A DNA stretch of 64,000 bases from Cyanocohniella sp. LLY (lineage in GTDB: Bacteria > Cyanobacteriota > Cyanobacteriia > Cyanobacteriales > Nostocaceae): assembly GCA_022241785.1 (NCBI GenBank), contig JAKOMP010000005.1, positions 62,001-126,000 on the forward strand. Reading direction: 5' to 3'. The notes under the pieces were generated by a model, which did not search any database, was not told where the DNA came from, and saw only the letters and a program-made list of their open reading frames with translations. Both the position numbers and the translations under genes were made by a program. This document shows positions 17,574 to 25,502 of this stretch, piece after piece. Each line of letters starts with the position of its first letter. Positions within the stretch are counted from its first letter, which is position 1.

Positions 17574-18965
17574 CTATTTGCCAATACAAAATTTACTAAA
17601 AATTCTATCTAGTACTGATTCTGTAACTTGTTCTCCAGTAATCTCTCCCAAGGCATTAATTGCACCACGTAAGTCAATTGTCCAGAAATCAAGGGGTAAT
17701 TGATCAGCAATAGTTACTTGTACTTGATCTAAACATATTTTAGCTTGAGTTAATGCTGCTGCTTGTCTTTGGTTAATGGCTAAATCCATATCGGCAACTT
17801 GTACTTTTTCGGTTTGCATTATTTCTAAAATTGCTGTTTCTAAGCTATCAATACCTTGATTTTTTGCCGCTGCTGTGGTGACAATTTGGTTAATTTGCTG
17901 AGGATATGCCAAAGATGTCATAGATGCGGGTTCGATCAAGTCAATTTTATTAATGACTAAAATTAACGGACGATGTTGTACCTGTGTATAAATTTCTTGG
18001 TCGCCTTCAGTCCAACCTGCGGCAGCATCAATAGTCAACAGTACTAAATCGGCAGCACTGGCAGCACGGCGCGATCGCTCGACGCCAATTTTTTCTACTT
18101 GGTCGATTGTTTCCCGAATGCCTGCTGTATCTAGCACTTGCACGGGAATCCCCCCCACCACTAGCTGAGATTCCACTACATCGCGGGTGGTACCGGGTAA
18201 ATCAGTAACTATGGCGCGATCGCTCTGACTCCAAGCATTCAATAAGCTGGATTTGCCTACATTTGGTCGCCCGACAATGGCCACTTTTAAACCTGTCCGC
18301 AGCAGTTCGCCTTTGTCTTTAGTGGCTAATAATTTGGTAATTTCTGCGGCAATTTTATCGATATCTGATATTATGACTTTACTATCCAGCGGTGGTAAGT
18401 CTTCCTCAAAGTCAATTCGGGCTTCAATTTCCGCCAAAATATCCAAACAGTTGGCGCGTAACTGTCTGATAGGATGAGCTAATTTTCCTTGTAAACCAAC
18501 TAAAGCTGTTTGGGCTGCTTGAGGCGATCGCGCTCCTACTAAATCGGCTATGCTTTCAGCTTGGGTCAAATCTAATCGCCCATTCAAAAACGCCCGGAGA
18601 GTGAATTCTCCTGGTTGAGCTAGCCTAGAGCCTGCTTCTAAACACAGTTGTAATACCTGCTGTACTGCTATAATTCCCCCGTGGCAATGAAATTCCACCA
18701 CATCTTCACGGGTGTAAGAACGGGGTGCTTGCATAATTAATAACAAAGCTTCATCCACCAATTGTTGTGTTTGGGGATGACGAATATAACCGTAAAGAAT
18801 GCGATGACTTTCCCAAACTTGATTTCCAGGGGCGTAAAAAAGAGCTTGAGCGATGGCCATTGCTTGGTCACCAGACACCCGCACAATACTCACACTACCC
18901 TGTTGGGGAATCACAGCAGTTGCGATGGCAGCGATGGTTCCAGTAATGGCTAAGAGTTCCGACAT
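17574..18965 (-). CDS. mnmE: tRNA uridine-5-carboxymethylaminomethyl modification GTPase MnmE
   Basis: 463 residues, the usual length. The N-terminal tetrahydrofolate-binding domain ([26 protein letters not shown]) is followed by helices and an inserted Ras-like G domain: P-loop [13 protein letters not shown]3 DTAGIRE, and G4 NKID. The C-terminus ends in the invariant FCIGK with the functional Cys. With MnmG it modifies U34 of tRNAs reading A/G-ending codons. It is divergent from a small ORF at 19111. Confidence 0.97.
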   Translation of the reverse strand: MSELLAITGTIAAIATAVIPQQGSVSIVRVSGDQAMAIAQALFYAPGNQVWESHRILYGYIRHPQTQQLVDEALLLIMQAPRSYTREDVVEFHCHGGIIAVQQVLQLCLEAGSRLAQPGEFTLRAFLNGRLDLTQAESIADLVGARSPQAAQTALVGLQGKLAHPIRQLRANCLDILAEIEARIDFEEDLPPLDSKVIISDIDKIAAEITKLLATKDKGELLRTGLKVAIVGRPNVGKSSLLNAWSQSDRAIVTDLPGTTRDVVESQLVVGGIPVQVLDTAGIRETIDQVEKIGVERSRRAASAADLVLLTIDAAAGWTEGDQEIYTQVQHRPLILVINKIDLIEPASMTSLAYPQQINQIVTTAAAKNQGIDSLETAILEIMQTEKVQVADMDLAINQRQAAALTQAKICLDQVQVTIADQLPLDFWTIDLRGAINALGEITGEQVTESVLDRIFSKFCIGK

Positions 18966-19110
18966 GAGCGCCTTTTTGAGAAAAACATTGCTATATGTAT
19001 GCTTTTAGCGTAGCAGGAGTTTTATCATGGTCAATTAAGTGGTGATGGGGTAATGAGGGATTTAACCCAATGACCAATGAATAAATTATTTTAAGAGAGA
19101 GGAATTCACT

Positions 19111-19311
19111 GTGGAGCAGAAAATTAATTGCGCCGAAGCCTGCATTAATGGTTGTGTCTTAGGAGATAAATGCCCCAATATCGAGTTTAGAGAAGCCACA
19201 TCTAAATTTATTGAGGAGACTTCTTTAGACAAAATGCTGGAAATAGCGGAAGAACGCCTGCGGAAAAAAATGACAGAACCGCCTAAATGGGTTTTTCCGG
19301 AAGATTCTTAA
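19111..19311 (+). CDS. Small conserved cyanobacterial protein
   Basis: 66 residues starting at GTG 19111 (GAGAGGAA lies about ten bases upstream). It has four Cys residues in CAEACINGCVLGDKC, which might bind a metal, followed by an acidic amphipathic helix (FIEETSLDKMLEIAEERLRKK) and PPKWVFPED. Short proteins of this kind are conserved in cyanobacteria without assigned function. It is divergent from mnmE and convergent with the GST gene. Confidence 0.65.
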   Translation: MEQKINCAEACINGCVLGDKCPNIEFREATSKFIEETSLDKMLEIAEERLRKKMTEPPKWVFPEDS

Positions 19312-19342
19312 ATAAGGGAGTGGGGAGTGGGGATTAAATAAA

Positions 19343-19364
19343 AACCCCACGGGTCAGTGGGGTT
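19343..19364 (-). terminator. Intrinsic terminator of the GST gene
   Basis: AACCCCAC-N6-GTGGGGTT forms an 8-bp stem. On the minus strand it is followed by a T-rich run (TTTATTTA), placing it just after the stop of the GST gene. On the plus strand it could also reduce read-through from 19311. Confidence 0.75.
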
Positions 19365-19382
19365 AGTGGAGTTCTAGTTTCC

Positions 19383-20021
19383 TTATATACTCTTGGCAAA
19401 GTCGTATTTGCCTCCACGTTCAAGGGCGCGTTTGTAAGCAGGTCGTGCATGGATGCGGTCGATAAATTGCTGAATTTTTGGTCGGTTTTCTACCTGTTGG
19501 GTTTGCATAACGCCAATTTCCAGAGGAAAGCTCATTTGGATATCGGCAGCGGTGAATTCTTCGCCTGTAAACCACGTACTCTTACCAAGTTCACCTTCTA
19601 TGTAATCAAAGTGAAGCTTGATTTGGGGTGCGATAAATGCGTCATCGGCGCTGCTGTCCCCTGTCCCAAAACGGTTAAAGATGAGGTTCATAACCAGAGG
19701 TGGCATTGCCGAACCTTCGGCGTAATGCAGCCAATACGTGTAACGCAGACGCTCTGGTGTACCGGATTCTGGCATTAGCCGACCATTGCCGTAGCGCTCT
19801 ACTATGTATTCGATGATAGCGCCCGACTCAGCAATAGTTTTTTCTGCATCTGTGATTACTGGTGACTTGCCAAGGGGATGGACTTCGTGCAGCGATTTTG
19901 GTGCCAGCATCGTCTTGGAGTCGCGTTCATAAAACTTGATCTCGTATTCAATACCTAATTCTTCAAGTAGCCATAGTACACGCTGTGAGCGCGAGTTGTT
20001 GAGATGATGGACAACGATCAT
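19383..20021 (-). CDS. Glutathione S-transferase family protein
   Basis: 212 residues with an N-terminal thioredoxin-like domain (MIVVHHLNNSRSQRVLWLLEELGIEYEIKFY), the cis-Pro region HPLGKSPVITD and the glutathione-binding ESGAIIEYIVERY. An all-alpha C-terminal domain follows (FTAADIQMSFPLE, the N-capping box). The Asn-Ser-Arg-Ser-Gln stretch holds the probable catalytic Ser. Expected to conjugate or reduce electrophiles in the cytosol. It has its own terminator downstream. Confidence 0.92.
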   Translation of the reverse strand: MIVVHHLNNSRSQRVLWLLEELGIEYEIKFYERDSKTMLAPKSLHEVHPLGKSPVITDAEKTIAESGAIIEYIVERYGNGRLMPESGTPERLRYTYWLHYAEGSAMPPLVMNLIFNRFGTGDSSADDAFIAPQIKLHFDYIEGELGKSTWFTGEEFTAADIQMSFPLEIGVMQTQQVENRPKIQQFIDRIHARPAYKRALERGGKYDFAKSI

Positions 20022-20145
20022 AATAGCTACTTTTTGTTATCTGCTTTTGCTCATCTCAAAGTATCATTAGTTTGCCCACTCTTCATCTATCTGCTGGTTT
20101 GTCTTGGGTGTTAAGTAGATTAAGCGATTAGTATATGTACGTAAC

Positions 20146-21126
20146 TTATCGCGTTTGAAAGATGTTTTGCACCATTTTTTTATCTGCACTCCCAGCCGCT
20201 TGATCTAATTCGGCAATCTCACTAGCGTTTAACTGCCAACCTAAAGCACCAATATTCTGCTGTGCTTGTTCTACACTCTTAGCACCGGGGATAGGGATGG
20301 TTCCCTTGCAAATGCACCAGTTAATTGCTACTTGGGACATGGTTTTTTGCCGAGATGCGGCTATCTCTCTTAAACATTCTAAGAGCGATCGCACTCCCGG
20401 TAATAGCTGTCTAAACAATAAACCCCGGATGCCTTTGGGGAAAGGGCCTGTTTCTGAATATTTGCCGGTTAAGATGCCCAATGCCAACGGACTATAAGCA
20501 ATTAGCTTGATTCCCAATTGATCACAAACGTCTTTTAAACCAAGTTCCGTTACAGGATATGTGGATAGCAAAGAGTACTGTACTTGCAGGCTGGTAATGG
20601 GTACTCCGCGCTCAGAAAACTTTTTATACACGTATTCCAGCCGTTTCGGGCCGTAGTTAGATAAGCCAACGCCTTTGACTAATCCTTGTTCGTAAAGGTC
20701 AGCTAAACCATCCAGCAAGCCTGATTCTTGCCAAGGCGCATAATTGGCTGTTGACCAGTGCATTTGGACTAAATCGACATTTCTACCCAAACGTTGAGAT
20801 GAGGACTGACAAGCCTTTACCATTGATTTACGTGTCCATCTCCAAGGGTAAGCAGCCAGCTTAGTAGCAATGCAGATATTGTCTTGATTTACACCTTGGT
20901 ATTCTTGAGAAAATTTGCCTAAAAGTTTTTCGCTGCGACCATTTAAGCGGCCTGTGCCGTAAGAATCACCTGTATCAAATAAAGTTACACCGTTGCTAAC
21001 ACACAGATTAAATACGGATTGTAACTGGTCATCCATGCTTTCATCGTATCCCCAAAGTAATTGGTTACCCCAGGCCCAAGTTCCACAGCCCATGCTGGGG
21101 AGAGATAGTTCTTGGCTATTTTGCAT
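20146..21126 (-). CDS. Aldo/keto reductase
   Basis: 326 residues with a TIM-barrel AKR pattern: GCGTWAWG, the catalytic Asp-Tyr region LFDTGDSYGTGRLNGRSEKLLG, Lys in CIATKLAAYPWRW, His in LVQMHWS, and the NADPH-binding end IPIPGAKSVEQAQQN. Cyanobacterial plant-type relatives are NADPH-dependent reductases of unknown substrate. It lies five bp downstream of the alpha/beta hydrolase gene on the same strand, so the two are likely one transcription unit. Confidence 0.92.
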   Translation of the reverse strand: MQNSQELSLPSMGCGTWAWGNQLLWGYDESMDDQLQSVFNLCVSNGVTLFDTGDSYGTGRLNGRSEKLLGKFSQEYQGVNQDNICIATKLAAYPWRWTRKSMVKACQSSSQRLGRNVDLVQMHWSTANYAPWQESGLLDGLADLYEQGLVKGVGLSNYGPKRLEYVYKKFSERGVPITSLQVQYSLLSTYPVTELGLKDVCDQLGIKLIAYSPLALGILTGKYSETGPFPKGIRGLLFRQLLPGVRSLLECLREIAASRQKTMSQVAINWCICKGTIPIPGAKSVEQAQQNIGALGWQLNASEIAELDQAAGSADKKMVQNIFQTR

Positions 21127-21131
21127 ATTTA

Positions 21132-22061
21132 TTAAAGTTGAGAGTTGTTTGATAACTGGCTGATGAAAGGTGCGATCGCCTGCACAAATTCAGTAGTAGA
21201 CTCGTAGGGTAAAACGTTGCGGCCTGGTAATTTAATTCCCTGACCTTGCGGTAAACAAGCAAGATAATCGGCTAAACTTTCATCTGGTGTTTCTTGTTTA
21301 CCTTCTTTGCTAATACTGGATGCGGTTTCTCCCACTACTACTAGTGTTGGTTGCTGAATAGAAGCCAGATAAATACTATAATTTTGTCGCCAAAATCCAG
21401 CCAAAAACGAAAACACGGCATGGCGACTGGCAGGATTTTCTGCACCTGCTTCTAACATAGTTAACCACTCACGGTCTACAGCCAGTTCTGAACCAAAAAG
21501 TTGACGCGTGGAGAAAGAACGCAAAAATTTTTCTGTCCGTGCATAGCGATAAAAAGGTTTACCAAAAGGTGAATCAAATAAATTCCACAATATTTTTTGC
21601 TGCCATGCTGATGACTCTTTGATAATCACTGGCCAAGCGGGAGGCCCAGCCAAAATAAGTCCAGCAATTGAATTTAATTCTTTTTTAACTAATTCAATGG
21701 CAACTGGTAGTAAAGCACCTTGTACTATGACAACAACAGGTTTTTGTATTTCTGTTTGTAAAAAGTAAGATAATTGCTCTGCCCAATCTTTCGGTGTATA
21801 AGCTACATGGGGCATATCACTTTCGCCACACCCTAACAAATCGGGATTGTAAATGGTGTTTTTGTGACCTGCTGTATACCATTGCGTGCGGAATCTTTGC
21901 CAAAATTGCCGCGATAAACCCACACCAATGGGATGAATTAAAAGTAAGGGAATACCCTCACCTTGAGAACTATGTGGTTGATGCGTTTCGTAGGCACAGC
22001 GATAATTTTGCCAGGTGTAAAACTGGGTAGGAGAGATGGTGATATTAGGTGTATTACTCAT
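21132..22061 (-). CDS. Alpha/beta-hydrolase-fold protein lacking the nucleophile serine
   Basis: 309 residues. The fold is clear: LLLIHPIGVGLSRQFW (oxyanion-hole HPIG), NPDLLGCGESDMPHVAYTPKDWAEQL, and the late LPGRNVLPYESTTEFVQAIAPFI. The nucleophile elbow, however, reads VIVQGALLPVAIELV, where G-x-S-x-G is expected, so no Ser, Asp or Cys sits there. It may be a non-hydrolytic member or use another residue. It is upstream of, and probably cotranscribed with, the aldo/keto reductase. Confidence 0.8.
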   Translation of the reverse strand: MSNTPNITISPTQFYTWQNYRCAYETHQPHSSQGEGIPLLLIHPIGVGLSRQFWQRFRTQWYTAGHKNTIYNPDLLGCGESDMPHVAYTPKDWAEQLSYFLQTEIQKPVVVIVQGALLPVAIELVKKELNSIAGLILAGPPAWPVIIKESSAWQQKILWNLFDSPFGKPFYRYARTEKFLRSFSTRQLFGSELAVDREWLTMLEAGAENPASRHAVFSFLAGFWRQNYSIYLASIQQPTLVVVGETASSISKEGKQETPDESLADYLACLPQGQGIKLPGRNVLPYESTTEFVQAIAPFISQLSNNSQL

Positions 22062-22088
22062 ATTAAGTATTTATTTTTTCTAGAAAAC

Positions 22089-22913
22089 CTAAAACATTAT
22101 TTGGGGATGAATTAACTTATATCCAGCTTTTTTAATTTTTTGATTAGAAACTTTGGCGTTATGGGGGCGGTTACTTTTGGTCGTATGATCCCATTTTACC
22201 TTAGGCAAATTATGTTTTTCAAATAATCTATCAAGTAGTTCTTTACTGGTAAGGTAAGCATCATCAACCAGGTTATAAATACCTTGCAAGTGTTGCTGAC
22301 GCACAAATTCTATAGCCCCAACAATATCATCTAGATGAATCCAATTATTTATTTGCTCGCCATTACCGGGACGGGTTGTACCAGGAGCTTGTTTAAATAT
22401 TTTTATTAGTTCTCTGTTAGGGCCATAAATGCCCCCCAACCTTAAAATACAAACGCGGAGCTTTTCACTAGATGCAGCTAACAATACTTCCTCTGTTGCT
22501 TTGAGAATTTTTCCATTATCATTTGTTGGTATAGCTGCGGTATCTTCATCTACCCAATCACCATTTTTATCACCATAAACTGAATGACTGCCTGTATATA
22601 TCAGTTGTTTAATACTAGGAATTTGTGGTAAAATATCAACTAAAGTTTTGGCAGTATTTAAATAAGTTTCTTCATATAAATTTGCTCCTTTTGCACCTAC
22701 ACACAAAAGCACAATATCCTGATTTTGTAAGACCAATTTTAATTTTTCTGGGTCATTCCCTGGAGCAACGAAAACTTTTTGAGCGACTGCTTGTAGTGTA
22801 GGAACGCGCTCAGGGGTAGTTGTGGTAGCGGTGATCATAAAAGTCATTTTGCGCTGCCAATACTGAGCAACTGTATAACCGACATAACCACAACCAATAA
22901 TGGCAATATTCAT
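22089..22913 (-). CDS. NAD-dependent epimerase/SDR family protein (YeeZ-like)
   Basis: 274 residues. The N-terminal Rossmann motif MNIAIIGCGYVGYTVAQYWQ (GxGxxG) and an extended-SDR-like YTGSHSVYGDKNGDWVDE with RLGGIYGPNRELI match atypical extended SDRs such as E. coli YeeZ. C-terminal YNLVDDAYLTSKELLDRLFE is typical. It probably reduces or epimerises a nucleotide-linked or other small metabolite; the substrate is unknown. Its start is 27 bp upstream of the hydrolase start region on the same strand, suggesting a three-gene unit with 21132 and 20146. Confidence 0.8.
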   Translation of the reverse strand: MNIAIIGCGYVGYTVAQYWQRKMTFMITATTTTPERVPTLQAVAQKVFVAPGNDPEKLKLVLQNQDIVLLCVGAKGANLYEETYLNTAKTLVDILPQIPSIKQLIYTGSHSVYGDKNGDWVDEDTAAIPTNDNGKILKATEEVLLAASSEKLRVCILRLGGIYGPNRELIKIFKQAPGTTRPGNGEQINNWIHLDDIVGAIEFVRQQHLQGIYNLVDDAYLTSKELLDRLFEKHNLPKVKWDHTTKSNRPHNAKVSNQKIKKAGYKLIHPQIMF

Positions 22914-22998
22914 AAATGAAATAGATGTTTCCAGTTAAGAGTAAAGACATGATTAATTATGTCTCTACATTAACTTTACTGTACTTACGTATATTTTT

Positions 22999-23694
22999 TT
23001 AACTATGGATGGCGCCATCAGGCATAATTGCACCACTCAAGTTAGCTCCAATCAATTTTACCAGTAGGCGATCGCCTGAACGAATCCGCGCTCCTGTAAA
23101 GTCGGCTCCGCGCAAGTCAGCGCCACTGAGATCCGCACCAATCAAGTTAGCAGAACGCAAGTTAGCTTCTCTCATATCAGCCAGTAGTAAGTTGGCTCTA
23201 AACAAATTTGCTTCTGACAAATTCGCCCCTCTGAGTATGACTTTATGCATAAAAGTGTCACTGAGATCAGCACCACTCAAGTTAGCGTAGCTTAAGTTTC
23301 TGCCAGATAAATCTTTGTTGCTTAAATTAGACTTACTAAAGTCTTTACCACTCAAATCTTGGTTTTGCTTGGGTGGGTTGTATGTACTTTCAGGGGTTTT
23401 TTTGGATTGTGGTTGTGGAGTCCGTCGAGGCTGGGGCGCATGATAACTAGCATAACTAGTCTGTTGCTTGGTATAACTAGTCTGTTGCTTGCCATTTAAT
23501 GATCGTAATTGATCACGGGCTTCATTAATTGCTTTCAGCTTTTCTTGGGCTTTTTTGTGTAAGCGAACATTGTCTAGAGGAATGCGATCTGGATGCCAGA
23601 CAAAAACCAAGTCTTTATAAGCTTGATTTACTTCCTCAAGTGTTGCTCCAGGGTCTAATTCCAATACTCTATAATACTGCTCCAGATCGCTCAT
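22999..23694 (-). CDS. J-domain and pentapeptide-repeat fusion protein
   Basis: 231 residues. Residues 1-65 are a J domain (YYRVLELDPGATLEEVNQAYKDLVFVWHPDR with the HPD triad). A Gln/Pro/Ser-rich linker follows, including a tandem duplication of TKQQTSY encoded by a near-perfect DNA repeat. From ~115 to the end come about 20 pentapeptides (LSGKDFSKSNLSNKDLSGRN). The J domain should stimulate an Hsp70 (DnaK), and the beta-helix may select or localise clients (inference). Such fusions occur in several cyanobacteria. Confidence 0.88.
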   Translation of the reverse strand: MSDLEQYYRVLELDPGATLEEVNQAYKDLVFVWHPDRIPLDNVRLHKKAQEKLKAINEARDQLRSLNGKQQTSYTKQQTSYASYHAPQPRRTPQPQSKKTPESTYNPPKQNQDLSGKDFSKSNLSNKDLSGRNLSYANLSGADLSDTFMHKVILRGANLSEANLFRANLLLADMREANLRSANLIGADLSGADLRGADFTGARIRSGDRLLVKLIGANLSGAIMPDGAIHS

Positions 23695-24159
23695 AAGACG
23701 TTTAGGTGGATAATCAAATTAATTATGAGTGATGCAGCCTTTTATCGGCTTAATTCTTGAAAAAATATCTTTGTTATTTAGATCATATATAACTCGGAAA
23801 TTTTCCATTGAATTGGTAATCACAAATTTGTTGGCTACTGACACTTTGCTGCTATTGGGGTTCCATGACTTAGGCTGTCACTTTGACTAGAAACATGGGG
23901 ATTGACAATTTTTGTACTGATATTTAAATATTATACAGGCGTATTTTAAATAATTGAGCTTATCAGTAGCCTTGTTGTTGACAAGCTCAAACATGCTATA
24001 TCTTTTTGGTATACAACGAAATTACACTGCGATCGCCATGTTAAACGTGTAGTTTTGTATCAATAGAGGTTGTTTTTATTAAAACTTATGGGTGATCAAA
24101 CCTCACCTTTTAAGTCTTATTTTTGGTGTTGAGAGTTGTTAGTTTTATCTTTTAATTTG
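23695..24159. other. Intergenic region, no gene seen
   Basis: 465 bp of AT-rich DNA between two minus-strand genes. No ORF, RNA gene or clear inverted repeat was found beyond short palindromes; one HIP1-like gcgatcgc occurs near 24031. Confidence 0.4.
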
Positions 24160-24654
24160 CTATCGTCCCATCACTCCAGTTCTCCACCGATTTATGGCTC
24201 TCAAATATGCGACAACTGGTATTTGATAAACCTCAATAAAAATCCACCCAATAATTGATAAATGTGACAAAAAAGTTAGTATAGTCCAAATGTATGGTAT
24301 CCACGTAATGGGAGCATTGACACTTGGCGGAAAATAGTAAGCTACAATGCCAATTAAAGTTGTTGGTAGCAAAACAAAACTAATGGCGGCGAGTACATAA
24401 CCCCAACCCAATTCCACACCTTCCAATTGCGCTTCTGTCCAATTAAAACCATTCCAGCGCCAAGTCAAGGGAGGTTGTCGAGAAGGCATCTTGATTTGTT
24501 GTTGCTCTGGGTTAACGGTAAAAATTTCATGGCAGAAGTCACAACCCATAGCCTCCATCATAGGCATTTGAGAAATTTTACCTATGCGACATACGGGACA
24601 TGGGTAATCTCCTTTAATGTCGAAAGATGTGCTTAATATTTTGGAACTGGGCAT
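24160..24654 (-). CDS. Zinc-ribbon membrane protein of unknown function
   Basis: 164 residues. N-terminal CPVC...CDFC forms a zinc-ribbon-like knuckle pair (about residues 19-40), followed by TWRWNGFNWTEAQLEGVELGWGY and two to three hydrophobic segments (GYVLAAISFVLLPTTLIGIVAYYF; ITWIPYIWTILTFLSHLSIIGWIFI). ATG 24654 starts MPSSKIL; a TTG two codons upstream is less likely. Conserved in cyanobacteria, no known function. Confidence 0.65.
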   Translation of the reverse strand: MPSSKILSTSFDIKGDYPCPVCRIGKISQMPMMEAMGCDFCHEIFTVNPEQQQIKMPSRQPPLTWRWNGFNWTEAQLEGVELGWGYVLAAISFVLLPTTLIGIVAYYFPPSVNAPITWIPYIWTILTFLSHLSIIGWIFIEVYQIPVVAYLRAINRWRTGVMGR

Positions 24655-25007
24655 AATCAAACTATATTGCGCTTAAGAGTTAATCGGTTCAAGGCAAAAT
24701 AAGCTACAAATCATCTGATTTATCGAATTTTTCAGTATTCATCACTGATGATTCTGATTATTGTTTACCAACTACGCCTAAATACTATTTTTAGATTTGA
24801 GATTTTGCGTATCGCTAAGGCTGCGCTTACCACATAGTGTGCCGTAGGCATAAGCTCCGAAAATCGCGTAGCGTGTCGAAGACATAAAGTTGCGTGGGCG
24901 GGTTTTCCGACTTGAGCAAACTTTTCCAGACAGATTTTAAACTGGGAATCACCTTCTGAGTCCAGATTTGTCAAGAGTTTATCGTTTTTTTAGGGATTTT
25001 GCTGGTA
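24655..25007. other. Intergenic region with palindromic dispersed repeat
   Basis: Contains short palindromic repeats of the gcgtagcgtg/gccgtaggcat type around 24805-24905, as seen elsewhere in Nostocales genomes. Minus-strand frames here and at 25030-25224 look accidental. The aroF promoter follows. Confidence 0.4.
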
Positions 25008-25036
25008 TTGACGCTGGCGATACCTTCTGCTAATGT
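25008..25036 (+). promoter_or_regulatory. Probable sigma70-type promoter of the aroF leader
   Basis: TTGACG (25008-25013), a 17-bp spacer, then TAATGT (25031-25036). The expected start near 25043 would place the first leader ORF about 40 nt into the transcript. No other promoter of similar quality lies between here and aroF. Confidence 0.6.
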
Positions 25037-25083
25037 GGCTTTATTAGAAGTGTATATTCAATTATTAACTCAACACTACACAA

Positions 25084-25140
25084 ATGTTCAGCAACAAGCA
25101 TTACTTTTATTTTTGGCGCCAGGCGGTTCACGGGCAGTGA
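25084..25140 (+). CDS. Aromatic leader peptide 1 of the aroF attenuator
   Basis: An 18-codon ORF, MFSNKHYFYFWRQAVHGQ, with five consecutive aromatic codons Tyr-Phe-Tyr-Phe-Trp (25102-25116). An in-frame TAA at 25066 bounds it upstream. It has no strong Shine-Dalgarno, which is common in cyanobacteria. Its last codons contain the 5' arm of an antiterminator (25124-25135). By analogy with trp and phe leaders, a ribosome stalled at the aromatic codons would leave that arm free, while one reaching the TGA would cover it. Role inferred from sequence only. Confidence 0.7.
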   Translation: MFSNKHYFYFWRQAVHGQ

Positions 25141-25204
25141 ATTAAGTTTCCTCATGGAAGCCGCCCAGTGAACCGTAGAGAAGACTCTGCGGTTTTTGTT
25201 TTTT
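25124..25204 (+). promoter_or_regulatory. Attenuator 1: antiterminator and intrinsic terminator
   Basis: Antiterminator: 25124-25135 (CGGTTCACGGGC) pairs with 25163-25175 (GCCCAGTGAACCG), 12 bp with one bulged A. Terminator: 25173-25180 (CCGTAGAG) pairs with 25185-25192 (CTCTGCGG) around loop AAGA, extendable by two A-T pairs, followed by TTTTTGTTTTTT (25193-25204). The two structures share 25171-25175 and cannot coexist. Confidence 0.7.
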
Positions 25205-25222
25205 AAGGAGCAAAATTTCATC

Positions 25223-25288
25223 ATGACGAACTATTTCGGTAACTGGTTTTATAGCTTTTACTTTTGGCCCAGCGCAAATTCCGGGTAA
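25223..25288 (+). CDS. Aromatic leader peptide 2 of the aroF attenuator
   Basis: A 21-codon ORF with AAGGAG twelve bases upstream (25205-25210). Residues 4-15 read YFGNWFYSFYFW, so nine of twelve codons are Tyr, Phe or Trp, a composition not expected by chance. The TAA stop is at 25286-25288, and the codons just before it (25279-25285, TTCCGGG) are the 5' arm of a second antiterminator. The FYFW end and following DNA resemble leader 1, suggesting a duplicated module. Function by inference: sensing charged tRNA for Phe, Tyr and Trp. Confidence 0.8.
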   Translation: MTNYFGNWFYSFYFWPSANSG

Positions 25289-25347
25289 ATAGCGTCATGT
25301 TGATAAATTCACAACGCGCCCGGAACTTTGAAGTTTCGGGCTTTTTT
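25279..25347 (+). promoter_or_regulatory. Attenuator 2: antiterminator and intrinsic terminator
   Basis: Antiterminator: TTCCGGG (25279-25285) pairs perfectly with CCCGGAA (25319-25325). Terminator: 25318-25327 (GCCCGGAACT) pairs with 25332-25341 around a 4-nt loop (TTGA), ten pairs including one G-U, followed by six T (25342-25347). The terminator's 5' arm is the antiterminator's 3' arm, so they are mutually exclusive. Confidence 0.8.
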
Positions 25348-25351
25348 AATG

Positions 25352-25486
25352 GAGAAATGAGGGGAGAAGAAGCCGGGGAGCAGCACTTCGGCTACGCTCA
25401 GTGGACGGGAGCAGGGGAGAAGTTTCTTCCCCAATCCCCTTGTCCCCTTGTCCCCAATCCCCTTGTCCCCAATCCCCAGTACCCAA
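25352..25486. repeat. G-rich then C-rich low-complexity tract in the aroF 5' leader
   Basis: gggagaag-type G-rich sequence (25360-25422) followed by a (ccccttgt/ccccaatc)n tract (25430-25486). The two halves are partly complementary and could fold. It lies between the second terminator and the aroF ribosome binding site, so it should be in the mature mRNA leader. Confidence 0.5.
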
Positions 25487-25502
25487 TCAGGAGAATCAAA
25501 CC

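Noticed and set aside
24765-25224. Minus-strand genes opposite the aroF leader
   Set aside because: Frames without recognisable protein features; the plus-strand promoter, leader ORFs and terminators explain the sequence better.
25401-25502. Longer N-terminus for aroF
   Set aside because: The additional codons translate a C-rich repeat (repeated Pro-Cys-Pro), and a good ribosome binding site precedes ATG 25503.
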